Assembly (NCBI GenBank): GCA_027854065.1
Contig: JAQGEF010000035.1
Span: 1-36,516, forward strand
From: Polluticaenibacter yanchengensis
Lineage (GTDB): Bacteria; Bacteroidota; Bacteroidia; Chitinophagales; Chitinophagaceae
Direction: 5' to 3'
Length of the DNA stretch: 36,516 bases
Shown here: positions 23,945-31,587 of the stretch, in pieces
Position numbering within the stretch: the first letter of the stretch is position 1
Layout: every line of letters starts with the position of its first letter
Made by a program: the position numbers and the translations under genes
Notes under the pieces: model-generated
The model's database searches: none
Seen by the model: only the letters and a program-made list of their open reading frames with translations
What the model was told of the DNA's origin: nothing

Positions 23945-23988
23945 AAAAAAAACAACCCCGGGAGGATTTTAATATTGGCCGGGGTTTA
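23945..23988 (-). terminator. Minus-oriented terminator-like hairpin upstream of the transketolase promoter
   Basis: AACCCCGG and CCGGGGTT form the stem, and on the minus strand the hairpin is followed by GTTTTTTTT. No minus-strand gene is seen upstream; the next gene (24185) runs the other way. It may insulate the transketolase promoter or end an unannotated short RNA. Confidence 0.5.
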
Positions 23989-24184
23989 CCTGTCGCTGGC
24001 TGTCTTTATGAAATTAAGGATGTATGAAACCTTTGTTTCGTTTTCAACCAGTTATTCAAGCCCGGAGATTGTTTAATAACCGGAACGGCTCAATAATAAA
24101 AAAATAATATGTTAAATTGAAACTAAATTCATAATTTTATTTGGTGAATCGCTTGAGAGAATTTTTTTAGAAATGTGAAAGTTT

Positions 24185-25318
24185 ATGATGGAAATTACCT
24201 TGGGCTTATTGATCGCTTTTATCGTTACTTATTATTCTATCCCTATAATAATAAAGGTTTCGTACGAAAAGAAATTGTTTGATCTACCTAACGAAAGAAA
24301 ACTGCATTCAAATTCCATCTCAACATTGGGGGGCATCGGGATTTTTGCAGGTATTGTCTGCTCGTTTTTACTGTCTGTGGGGTTTGCTGATAATTCTTAT
24401 GGTTTTCAGTATCTTATGGCGGCATGTATTGTCACTTTTTTCATTGGCCTGAAAGATGATATCTCGAATTTGTCTCCTTATAAGAAGTTTCTGGGACATA
24501 TTCTGGCAGCGTTGATACTTGTAATACCTCACTGTGCTTATTTGAATAACTATGGCGGGGTTTTGGGTATTTATGAAGTGCCGCCATTAATTGCATATAT
24601 CATTTCCATCGTATTAATTGTGCTGATCATAAATGCATTTAACCTTATTGATGGCATGGATGGATTGGCTGCGTCAGTTAGTATTATAGCCTGTATTGGT
24701 TTTTTTATATTTTTCTTTTTGAATCAAAAAACAGAACTGGCAGCTATTAGTGCCATTATTACCGGCGCTTTGCTGGCTTTTTTAATATTTAACCGGCACC
24801 CGGCAAAAATATTTATGGGGGATACCGGTGCGCTGTTGCTGGGGCTGCTTTTTGCATATCTTGCTTTTGCATTTATAAATATCCATTTAAAAGAAGGGGC
24901 CGTTTTAGCGTATAAGTTTCAATCGCCTCATGCAATGGCTTTTATCCTGCTTTTTTTACCATTATTTGATACGTTCAGGGTCTTTGCTATAAGAATACTT
25001 AAAGGGGGCTCGCCTTTTGAGGCCGACAGGAATCATCTGCACCATATTATACTGCGCCTGGGGTTTGGCACGCAAAAGACAGTATTTTTCATGATTTCAG
25101 GCGCTATTTTATTTACAGGTGCCGGTATTTTACTGGATAAATTTGGTAATAATATTGCACTTTTTACAACGATTGGTATTGCCTGTTCCACCATGGCGGT
25201 ATTGGTAAGAAAGAGCGGACAAATAAATAAACAGAAATCAATATCTGGAAAAGAGAGTAAAAAACAGAACGGGTTTATCCGGATATTGAACGAATCCAGA
25301 AGGATCGTTAACAAATAA
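24185..25318 (+). CDS. WecA/TagO-like undecaprenyl-phosphate sugar-1-phosphate transferase
   Basis: A 377-residue polytopic membrane protein of the MraY/WecA/TagO family, which transfers a HexNAc-1-phosphate from a UDP-sugar to undecaprenyl phosphate to start surface-polysaccharide synthesis. About ten to eleven membrane helices are visible. Family motifs are PNERKLHSNSISTLGGIGIF near the N-terminus, the Asp-Asp pair in IGLKDDISN, NAFNLIDGMDGLA, FMGDTGALLLG and the His motif FEADRNHLHH. The C-terminal tail is basic. The sugar used is not determined; the HxHH-type motif favours the WecA/TagO side over MraY. The ATGs at 24185 and 24188 cannot be told apart. A 74-base gap separates it from frr. 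Confidence 0.9.
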   Translation: MMEITLGLLIAFIVTYYSIPIIIKVSYEKKLFDLPNERKLHSNSISTLGGIGIFAGIVCSFLLSVGFADNSYGFQYLMAACIVTFFIGLKDDISNLSPYKKFLGHILAALILVIPHCAYLNNYGGVLGIYEVPPLIAYIISIVLIVLIINAFNLIDGMDGLAASVSIIACIGFFIFFFLNQKTELAAISAIITGALLAFLIFNRHPAKIFMGDTGALLLGLLFAYLAFAFINIHLKEGAVLAYKFQSPHAMAFILLFLPLFDTFRVFAIRILKGGSPFEADRNHLHHIILRLGFGTQKTVFFMISGAILFTGAGILLDKFGNNIALFTTIGIACSTMAVLVRKSGQINKQKSISGKESKKQNGFIRILNESRRIVNK

Positions 25319-25367
25319 TTTTAAACGACTAAACGGCAAAGAATTAATTAAAATTCGAAACAAACTC

Positions 25368-25375
25368 TATTTTTG
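25368..25375 (+). promoter_or_regulatory. Predicted -7 promoter element of frr
   Basis: TATTTTTG matches TAnnTTTG exactly, 17 bases before the ATG at 25393. It excludes the TTG at 25387 as a likely start. Confidence 0.55.
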
Positions 25376-25392
25376 CTCAAATTAAATTGAAC

Positions 25393-25956
25393 ATGACAGA
25401 ATCTATTGCACCGCTTTTGACTGAAACAGAAGCGTCTATGAAGAAATCAATTAGCTTTTTAGAGTCGGAACTTTCTAAGATCAGGGCAGGAAAGGTGAGC
25501 ATACAAATGTTTGATGGTATTAATGTAGAATATTACGGCGCACCTACTCCGCTGGGCCAGGTAGCAAATATCAGCATCGTAGATGCAAGAACTATTACGA
25601 TCCAGCCATGGGAAAAAAATATGATCCAGCCTATTGAAAGAGCAATAATGATGGCGAACATGGGTATTACCCCGCAGAACGATGGTGTATTGATCAGGAT
25701 ATTCATGCCTCCGGTTACAGAAGAAAGAAGAAAAGAGCTTGTGAAACGAGCTAATAATGAAGGCGAAAATGGCAAAGTGACCATCAGGAATATTCGGAGG
25801 GATAGTATTGAGAAGATTAAAAAACTGCAAAAAGACGGTTTAAGCGAAGATGCCTCCAAAGATGCGGAAGCCAATATCCAGAATATTACCGATCGCTATA
25901 TTGCTTTAATTGAAAAGCTGCTGGAGAGCAAGGAAAAGGAAATAATGGCTATTTAA
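25393..25956 (+). CDS. frr: Ribosome recycling factor
   Basis: Ribosome recycling factor, 187 residues, the standard length. With EF-G it splits post-termination ribosomes in the cytosol. Family features are LSKIRAGKVSIQMFDGINVEYYGAPTPL (in parts), QVANISIVDARTITIQPW, the hinge-domain segment and PPVTEERRKELVKRANNEGE, then the long helix IRNIRRDSIEKIKKLQKDG. The ATG at 25393 is chosen over an in-frame TTG six bases earlier. It has its own promoter element, and a terminator-like structure follows. Confidence 0.97.
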   Translation: MTESIAPLLTETEASMKKSISFLESELSKIRAGKVSIQMFDGINVEYYGAPTPLGQVANISIVDARTITIQPWEKNMIQPIERAIMMANMGITPQNDGVLIRIFMPPVTEERRKELVKRANNEGENGKVTIRNIRRDSIEKIKKLQKDGLSEDASKDAEANIQNITDRYIALIEKLLESKEKEIMAI

Positions 25957-25975
25957 TAAATGTTAACAAAACTTT

Positions 25976-26046
25976 AAAAAAAGGAGTTATAATGTCTCTG
26001 TAATTATTCGGAACATTAATTGCTCCCTTTTTTTGCAATTAATGTT
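25976..26046 (+). terminator. Terminator-like structure after frr with an overlapping second hairpin
   Basis: AAAAAAAGGAG (25976-25986) can pair with CTCCCTTTTTTT (26023-26034), leaving a T tract, as an frr terminator. A second perfect stem, AACATTAATTGC (26012-26023) with GCAATTAATGTT (26035-26046), places that T tract in its loop. The two folds overlap and may compete. Confidence 0.55.
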
Positions 26047-26094
26047 GCAACCTTTTAAACTTAAATTTTCTCTTTACCTTACAATTATTTAATT

Positions 26095-26598
26095 ATGAAA
26101 CTAGTACTAAGAAACACAACCATTTTAGCCCTAATCGCCAGTCTTTTTTTTATAGGCTGTAAATCATCTAAGGAAACACAGGCTGTACCTGCAAGAAAAG
26201 AAATTAAAGGCACCTGGGTACTTAATAATATTACAGTAACAGGTATTACAGATAATGCCAAGTATAACTTTAATTTATTGGATGAGGGAAGCATTGATTG
26301 TTTAAAAGGCAGTACATGGAAGTTTCCTAACAATGCTTTCGGTTCTTATGAAATAACTGCTACTGGTACCGGTTGTAAAGCCGGAAATACAGATATTGTA
26401 TGGTCTTACAGAAAAGAAGGAAGTGATGTTTTCTTCCTTTACAAAAAGTTAACCGAGGGCGTAAAAGCAAAAAATATAACAGACGGTTACAAGTTTAAAA
26501 TTGTGGATGTATATAACGATGCAATGCTTTTACAATCCGAAGCCGTTTCTGCAGGCCAGGTATTGACTTTCAACTATAGTTTTACTAAAATCAAATAA
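26095..26598 (+). CDS. Lipocalin-like lipoprotein
   Basis: A 167-residue predicted lipoprotein (lipobox FIGCKSS, Cys about 22). The mature part looks like a lipocalin-type beta barrel: KGTWVLNNITVTG opens with the GxW motif common to lipocalins, followed by short strands and a pair of cysteines (DCLKGSTW and GTGCKAGN) that could form a disulfide. Ligand unknown. It is followed after 26 bases by an OmpA-family lipoprotein, so both are likely cotranscribed outer-membrane proteins. Confidence 0.82.
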   Translation: MKLVLRNTTILALIASLFFIGCKSSKETQAVPARKEIKGTWVLNNITVTGITDNAKYNFNLLDEGSIDCLKGSTWKFPNNAFGSYEITATGTGCKAGNTDIVWSYRKEGSDVFFLYKKLTEGVKAKNITDGYKFKIVDVYNDAMLLQSEAVSAGQVLTFNYSFTKIK

Positions 26599-26624
26599 TA
26601 ACTTTAAATCATAACATTATATAT

Positions 26625-27311
26625 ATGAATATCAAATATTTTTCTATTAAGACCGTTGCTGCATTGGTAATTTCAGGCATGTTATTAACCAGTTGCGAAA
26701 GCTTAAACAATACACAAAAAGGTGGTGCAATAGGTGCAGGCGGTGGTGCTGCTGCAGGTGCTATTATTGGTAAAATGACAGGTAACACTGCTTTAGGCGC
26801 AGTAATCGGTGCTGCTGTTGGTGGTACTGCAGGCGTTCTTATCGGTAAAAAAATGGATAAGCAGGCCGAAGAAATCAAAACAGAATTACCGAATGTAAAA
26901 GTTGAGCGTGTTGAAGAGAAAATAATTGTAGAGTTCAACAGCGCTGTTTTATTTGGTTTCGACCAGTCTAATCTTACAGCAGAAGCTAAAAAGAATTTAG
27001 ATGATTTAGTTACTATTTTAAATAAATATCCGGATACAGACATAGAGATCCAGGGCCACACAGATAATACAGGTACTGCTGAATATAACCAGAAATTGTC
27101 CAGGACCCGTGCGGATAATGTAGCGAATTATTTAATAGAGCATAACATTAAATCTGAAAGAATTACTGCTATCGGCTATAGTTTCAGAGTTCCTAAATAT
27201 GATAATGCTACTGCAGAAGGCAGAAAACAAAACAGAAGAGTAGAGTTTGTGATTACCGCCAATGAAAAAATGAAAAATGATGCTGCAAAAGAAGCTGGCA
27301 CTCAAAATTAA
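26625..27311 (+). CDS. OmpA family lipoprotein with glycine-zipper segment
   Basis: A 228-residue predicted outer-membrane lipoprotein (lipobox LLTSCES, Cys about 24). A Gly/Ala-rich glycine-zipper region (about residues 31-75, GGAIGAGGGAAAGAIIG and GAVIGAAVGGTAGVLIG) comes first. The OmpA C-terminal peptidoglycan-binding domain follows, with VLFGFDQSNLTAEAK, IEIQGHTDNTG, LSRTRADNVANYL and the final GRKQNRRVEFVI. It should anchor the outer membrane to peptidoglycan. It ends before a 56-base perfect palindrome acting as terminator. Confidence 0.92.
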   Translation: MNIKYFSIKTVAALVISGMLLTSCESLNNTQKGGAIGAGGGAAAGAIIGKMTGNTALGAVIGAAVGGTAGVLIGKKMDKQAEEIKTELPNVKVERVEEKIIVEFNSAVLFGFDQSNLTAEAKKNLDDLVTILNKYPDTDIEIQGHTDNTGTAEYNQKLSRTRADNVANYLIEHNIKSERITAIGYSFRVPKYDNATAEGRKQNRRVEFVITANEKMKNDAAKEAGTQN

Positions 27312-27322
27312 TTTTTCAGGAT

Positions 27323-27378
27323 AATATCCATAAAAAGGCAAGCCGGGAATATTCCCGGCTTGCCTTTTTATGGATATT
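27323..27378. terminator. 56-base perfect palindrome, bidirectional terminator
   Basis: Two 28-base arms are exact complements with no spacer. The core is AAGCCGGGAAT/ATTCCCGGCTT flanked by AAAAAGGC and GCCTTTTT. It follows the OmpA gene stop by 11 bases. Confidence 0.88.
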
Positions 27379-27393
27379 TAGATTATGGGGTGT

Positions 27394-27560
27394 CCCTTTG
27401 CCGCTTATCCGGTGGAAGGCATTGCCAGGAATTGATACCATTTCAATGCCCGGCAAAGGGCCGGGCTATCCGCAGTACTCCTCGGCGGCATTGCCTTTTG
27501 CGCAGCTCCGCTATTCATTGCTTCCTATGCCGCCTGTGGGGTACTTTGCTGCTATCCCTC
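27394..27560 (+). repeat. Repeat family 2, copy 1
   Basis: Structure in order: hairpin 1 with arms CCCTTTGCCG (27394-27403) and CGGCAAAGGG (27451-27460), plus inner arms GGCATTG/CAATGCC; conserved linker CCGGGCTATCCGCAGTAC (27461-27478); hairpin 2 with arms GGCGGCAT (27484-27491) and ATGCCGCC (27527-27534); and a conserved tail ending CTATCCCTC (27552-27560). The linker and tail recur in copy 2 while the arms do not. Confidence 0.8.
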
Positions 27561-27660
27561 ACCCGGAAGACCTTAAACGACAGCAAATTTTGTCTATGCA
27601 ATACTCGGACAAAACAATACTTTCTTAATTTACATTAATATTCTTTCTGCATAAGCAGGC

Positions 27661-27668
27661 TACCTTTG
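27661..27668 (+). promoter_or_regulatory. Predicted -7 promoter element of the small GNAT gene
   Basis: TACCTTTG matches TAnnTTTG exactly, 25 bases before the ATG at 27694. Confidence 0.55.
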
Positions 27669-27693
27669 AATCATCAACCAAAAATCAAATACT

Positions 27694-27993
27694 ATGACCA
27701 CATTCAACGTTAAATTGAACGATAAAAATCAGGGAGAATTGCAATTAATGGTCGACGGGCTTCAGGCTGGAAAAATGGATATTTCTGTCAAAGAAAATCT
27801 TTTAACCGTTTATCATACCGAAGTCAACCCCGAGCATGAAGGAAAAGGTTATGCCAAATTATTACTGAATGAATTGATTGATTATGCGCAATCACATCTT
27901 TTAAAAATAGTGCCCCTGTGTCCTTACGTACATTTACAGTTTAAAAGAAATCCGGAAAAATATAACGATATTTGGCATAAGCCTAAAGCATAG
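27694..27993 (+). CDS. Small GNAT-like N-acetyltransferase (YjdJ type)
   Basis: A 99-residue single-domain protein of the short GNAT group (YjdJ-like). The acetyl-CoA binding turn is EHEGKGYAKLLLNELIDYA, and CPYVHLQFKRNPEKYNDIW is the typical C-terminal signature. The substrate is unknown. It has its own promoter element and is followed after 37 bases by a pirin gene in the same direction, which may be read through from the same transcript. Confidence 0.88.
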   Translation: MTTFNVKLNDKNQGELQLMVDGLQAGKMDISVKENLLTVYHTEVNPEHEGKGYAKLLLNELIDYAQSHLLKIVPLCPYVHLQFKRNPEKYNDIWHKPKA

Positions 27994-28030
27994 TTCTCGC
28001 ACTTAATTCTCATTTCCAAAACAAATCATC

Positions 28031-28897
28031 ATGTCAAACGTAGGAATAATATTAGAAGAAAAAGCGGCGGATATTGGTAACTTTTTAGTGGGTCGTTTAT
28101 TACCATTCAGGCAAAAGCGTCATGTGGGCCCGTTTGTATTCATCGATCATATGGGCCCGGCTTACCTCAAAGACTACCAGAACCTGGATGTAGGCCCGCA
28201 CCCGCATATTGGCTTATCCACACTCACTTATTTATTTGAAGGTTCTATTATGCACCGCGATAGTTTAGGAGTGGAAATAGAAATAAAACCGGGCGCCGTT
28301 AACTGGATGACCGCCGGTAAGGGAGTGGTGCACTCCGAAAGGACACCGGAATATTTACGCACAACAGACAAAACCCTCCACGGCTTACAAATCTGGATCG
28401 CGTTACCAAAAGATAAAGAAAATATTGAGCCCAGTTTTGTGCATGTGGATGAAGAACAGTTGCCTGCCTGGAGCGATGAAAAAGCTTCTTACAAACTAAT
28501 AGCAGGAAAACTGGGAGACCGTCAATCCGGTGTACCTGTTTACTCACCGTTATACTTCATAGAGATAAAAGCGACAACCACACATACAGTAAGTTTGGGA
28601 AAAGATTTATACGGAGAAAGCGCTCTATATGTACTGGAAGGAGAGATAGAAGATGGTGGCATTGCCTACGGTACAAAACAGTTACTCGTTGCAAAAAATG
28701 CCAGCCTTTGTGAATTTACCATAAAAGAAGGTTCAACCATATACATATTTGGTGGAGAGCCCTTCCCCGAAGAAAGGTTCATTTTCTGGAACTTTGTCAG
28801 TTCCGATAAAGCAGTCATTGAAAAAGCAAAGGAAGACTGGAAAAACGACCGTTTTCCGACCATTCCCAACGAAACAGGAAAAGTACCATTACCATAA
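28031..28897 (+). CDS. Pirin family protein
   Basis: A 288-residue bicupin of the pirin family. The N-terminal cupin has the metal ligands expected in VGPHPHIGLSTLTYLFEG (two histidines) and in GVVHSERTPE (His and Glu). The usual VGPFVFIDHMGP is present. Pirins bind iron and some have quercetinase activity; others act as redox-linked regulators. Nothing here tells which. The gene ends before a strong hairpin shared with the convergent SGNH gene. Confidence 0.93.
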   Translation: MSNVGIILEEKAADIGNFLVGRLLPFRQKRHVGPFVFIDHMGPAYLKDYQNLDVGPHPHIGLSTLTYLFEGSIMHRDSLGVEIEIKPGAVNWMTAGKGVVHSERTPEYLRTTDKTLHGLQIWIALPKDKENIEPSFVHVDEEQLPAWSDEKASYKLIAGKLGDRQSGVPVYSPLYFIEIKATTTHTVSLGKDLYGESALYVLEGEIEDGGIAYGTKQLLVAKNASLCEFTIKEGSTIYIFGGEPFPEERFIFWNFVSSDKAVIEKAKEDWKNDRFPTIPNETGKVPLP

Positions 28898-28935
28898 AGT
28901 AAGGCCGATTGGCATTTTAATCATGGATAAATAAC

Positions 28936-28975
28936 AAAACCCCGTCTTTAAAAACATTTTAAAGGCGGGGTTTTT
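28936..28975. terminator. Bidirectional terminator between pirin and SGNH genes
   Basis: AAAACCCCGTCTTTAAAA pairs with TTTTAAAGGCGGGGTTTT (one wobble) around a 3-base loop, with T runs on both strands. Confidence 0.88.
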
Positions 28976-29015
28976 GAATGATAAATTTGAAGGCGATTTT
29001 ATTACTTATGAACGT

Positions 29016-29921
29016 TTAGTTTTTTAGTATGTTTTTTAACTGGGGAACCAGTATTTCTTTATTAAACTTATTGGCACCATCCTCATTCAAATGCTTATAG
29101 TCCCTGTATAATACATTCTCCTCCATCTTCACATATGCTGCAGCGTTATTAATAAATGGAATATTGTTTACTTTAGATATGGAATCAATTACTTCTATTG
29201 TTCTTGACTTTTTAATCCTGGCAAATATTGGAGAAACGGAAAATACCAGGTCGATATTATTTTCTTTTGTAATCTTTATAATGTCATTAATCGATTGTAA
29301 ATAACCATTATGAACGTTCAAAAACTCACATTCATCACAGGTAGGAAGTGTTTTTGCTTTAGGAAAGCCGCTGAATTTCAGGAAAGAGGAATCTTGTCTC
29401 TTATCTTCCATATATCCCCTGAATAATGATACAATCATATTATTATAGCGGAACATCTTAGATTGGATTTTTAAATATTCAGCATGGTCATATTTTTTCA
29501 AGTGTGCAAGTAACGCCTCGTTATGCACGAATAAAGGATATATTTTGTTTAATTCAGCCGCATCAAACGCATCATTGAATTCATAAGGTTTAATATCAAG
29601 AATCACCAGTTTAAGCTTTTTATTGGCACTTAATATATTTTCCAGCATAAATAATTGCGTAATAGTGCCCGTACCCGGTATACCGTAGTTGATCGTATAT
29701 TTATTCATGCTGTCACTAATGATACTGGCATTATAATGCCCTTCTGCTCTGGACGATCCTAAAATAGCGATCTCAGGGCAGAGCGCAACTTTTGTTTTTG
29801 CCTCATAAATTTCATGGCTTTTTTGATTTTCAATAAAATATTCCATTACGAAGCCAACCACCCTGTCGATGATAATAAAGCCCAGGATCAGGCCTATTAT
29901 ATTAACGTAAAACCTTTTCAT
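29016..29921 (-). CDS. SGNH-hydrolase-like protein paired with MBOAT
   Basis: A 301-residue protein with an N-terminal membrane anchor (about residues 7-27) and a predicted periplasmic SGNH-like domain. The block I serine is in ILGSSRAEGH, and the block V Asp-x-x-His is RDYKHLNEDGANKFN. It starts two bases after the stop of an MBOAT gene. Such pairs (as AlgI with AlgJ/AlgX, DltB with DltD, PatA with PatB) O-acylate cell-surface polymers, the MBOAT moving the acyl group across the membrane and the SGNH partner transferring it. The polymer modified here is unknown. Overall similarity to named families is weak. Confidence 0.78.
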   Translation of the reverse strand: MKRFYVNIIGLILGFIIIDRVVGFVMEYFIENQKSHEIYEAKTKVALCPEIAILGSSRAEGHYNASIISDSMNKYTINYGIPGTGTITQLFMLENILSANKKLKLVILDIKPYEFNDAFDAAELNKIYPLFVHNEALLAHLKKYDHAEYLKIQSKMFRYNNMIVSLFRGYMEDKRQDSSFLKFSGFPKAKTLPTCDECEFLNVHNGYLQSINDIIKITKENNIDLVFSVSPIFARIKKSRTIEVIDSISKVNNIPFINNAAAYVKMEENVLYRDYKHLNEDGANKFNKEILVPQLKNILKN

Positions 29922-29923
29922 TA

Positions 29924-31357
29924 TTAAAATTGAAAGTAAATAAATTGAGTATTGTGAAATACACCGGCCATCAAAATCCAGATAACCAAAACGGAGGCCG
30001 TGGCTACTTTTACAAAAGGTCTTTCACTGGAAAGCAGCTTAATATTAATTTGGTACTCATCCTTAAATTCTTTAGCAAAAAGGATTAAAATAGCAGTTAG
30101 AGAATAGATAAGAAAATCACCGGTTTTCGTAAACAGCTTCCCGTTATAATCAGTAAAAATTTTTCTGACTATCGCAAAACTTTGTTCAACCGTATGAGCG
30201 CGGAAAAAAATCCAGGCGAATGTGACTATTGCAAAATTTATGGGAATAGTAATAAGCGGGTGCTCAATCATTTTCAAAAAAGCCGTTTTAACGCCTTTCG
30301 TTACATATTTCTTCACATCGGCCACAAAATGATCCAGGGAATTAAACACCCCATGTATAAAACCCCAGATAATATAAGTCCAGTTGGCGCCATGCCAGAA
30401 ACCACTGACCATAAACACGATAAATACGTTCAGGTACCACCTTGGCCTGGATACCTTATTGCCGCCTAATGGAATATACAGGTAATCCCGGAACCAGGTA
30501 GAAAGAGAAATATGCCACCTGCTCCAGAATTGAGAAATCCCGCGGGCAAAATATGGCCGGTTAAAGTTTTTCATCAGGTCAAACTGCATCGTTTTAGCGG
30601 TACCGATAGCAATATCAGAATAACCCGAAAAATCACAATATATCTGGATAGCAAAAAAAACAGACGCCAGGATCAAAGAGGCTCCCGAGTGGTTTTCGTA
30701 ATTATTATATACAGCATCCACATATTCCGAAACCCTGTCTGCAATCACCACTTTTTTAAATAACCCCCATAACATCAGGCACAAACCATCATAAACATGC
30801 TTAGGGATCAATGTCTTTTTCTCATGAAACTGGTGTAAAATATTTTGAGGCCGTTCAATAGGCCCTGCTACTAACTGGGGGTAAAACATCACGTATAAAG
30901 CATAAATGCCAAAATGCCTTTCTGCCTTTTGATTGCCCCTGTATATTTCAAAAGAGTAACTCATTGCCTGGAACGTATGAAAAGAAAGGCCAACAGGCAA
31001 TAAAATAGTTAAATATGGAACCGCAAACGACAAATGCAAACCCGAAAGCAGCACGTTCGCATTTTCTGCAAAAAAATTATAATATTTAAATACTGCCAGG
31101 ATACCCACATTCGCCGCAATACTTATCCATAACCACTTTTTACGGTGTTCTTTAGGCGTATTCTCCATCTTAATACCAAGGAAATAGTCAATCACAATCG
31201 TTCCGGCAAGTATTAATATATAGATGGGAACAAAAAACATATAGAAATAACAACTGGCCGCTAACAGCCAAAACCATCGGAACCGGTGAGCTAATAAATA
31301 GTAAATTAAGGTTACAATAGGGTAGAATAGCAAGAAATCGTAAGAATTAAAGAGCAT
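29924..31357 (-). CDS. MBOAT family O-acyltransferase (AlgI/DltB-like)
   Basis: A 477-residue polytopic membrane protein of the MBOAT family. Signature segments are LLPVGLSFHTFQAMSYSFEIY, MFYPQLVAGPIERPQNIL, the QFWSRWHISLSTWFRDYLYI block and FMVSGFWHGANWTYIIWGF, containing the catalytic histidine. It resembles AlgI more than eukaryotic members. It most likely carries an acetyl group from the cytoplasm for O-acetylation of a polysaccharide, working with the SGNH-like protein directly downstream. The upstream neighbour is divergent (korB), so the pair is a two-gene operon. Confidence 0.93.
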   Translation of the reverse strand: MLFNSYDFLLFYPIVTLIYYLLAHRFRWFWLLAASCYFYMFFVPIYILILAGTIVIDYFLGIKMENTPKEHRKKWLWISIAANVGILAVFKYYNFFAENANVLLSGLHLSFAVPYLTILLPVGLSFHTFQAMSYSFEIYRGNQKAERHFGIYALYVMFYPQLVAGPIERPQNILHQFHEKKTLIPKHVYDGLCLMLWGLFKKVVIADRVSEYVDAVYNNYENHSGASLILASVFFAIQIYCDFSGYSDIAIGTAKTMQFDLMKNFNRPYFARGISQFWSRWHISLSTWFRDYLYIPLGGNKVSRPRWYLNVFIVFMVSGFWHGANWTYIIWGFIHGVFNSLDHFVADVKKYVTKGVKTAFLKMIEHPLITIPINFAIVTFAWIFFRAHTVEQSFAIVRKIFTDYNGKLFTKTGDFLIYSLTAILILFAKEFKDEYQINIKLLSSERPFVKVATASVLVIWILMAGVFHNTQFIYFQF

Positions 31358-31552
31358 TTTGTTTAAGCTTTTTTTCAGAAAAAATTTAGGACCTCAAATA
31401 CACAGACAAGTTATGAATTGGTAATACAAATATAGAGGAATCTTAATTTCTTAAGAAAATTAAATATATAAATTAAATGGCCTGTTTGTAGGCGGTTCTA
31501 TTAACAACTTGGTAAAATAAAAAGATTTCCCCGTTTGTTGGTAATACTCATT

Positions 31553-31560
31553 TAACTTTG
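31553..31560 (+). promoter_or_regulatory. Predicted -7 promoter element of the oxidoreductase beta-subunit gene
   Basis: TAACTTTG matches TAnnTTTG exactly, 27 bases before the ATG at 31588. The open frame reaches back to a TTG inside this element, which is therefore not the start. Confidence 0.58.
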
Positions 31561-31587
31561 CAACCCGATTATATTATAACAACCAAT

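Larger units (their letters stand above)
27312..27693. other. Gene-free stretch: terminator palindrome, repeat family 2 copy, promoter
   Basis: No convincing gene. The stretch holds the palindromic terminator at 27323-27378, a repeat family 2 copy at 27394-27560 and a promoter element at 27661-27668. Open frames of about 76-92 codons run through the repeat and have no family resemblance. Confidence 0.75.

Noticed and set aside
26609..27061. 150-codon open frame antisense to the OmpA gene
   Set aside because: It mirrors the Gly/Ala-rich coding strand, giving a Pro/Ala-rich product, and has no family resemblance. The sense gene is certain.
31558..31587. TTG start for the korB frame
   Set aside because: The TTG is inside the TAACTTTG promoter element; the ATG at 31588 fits better.
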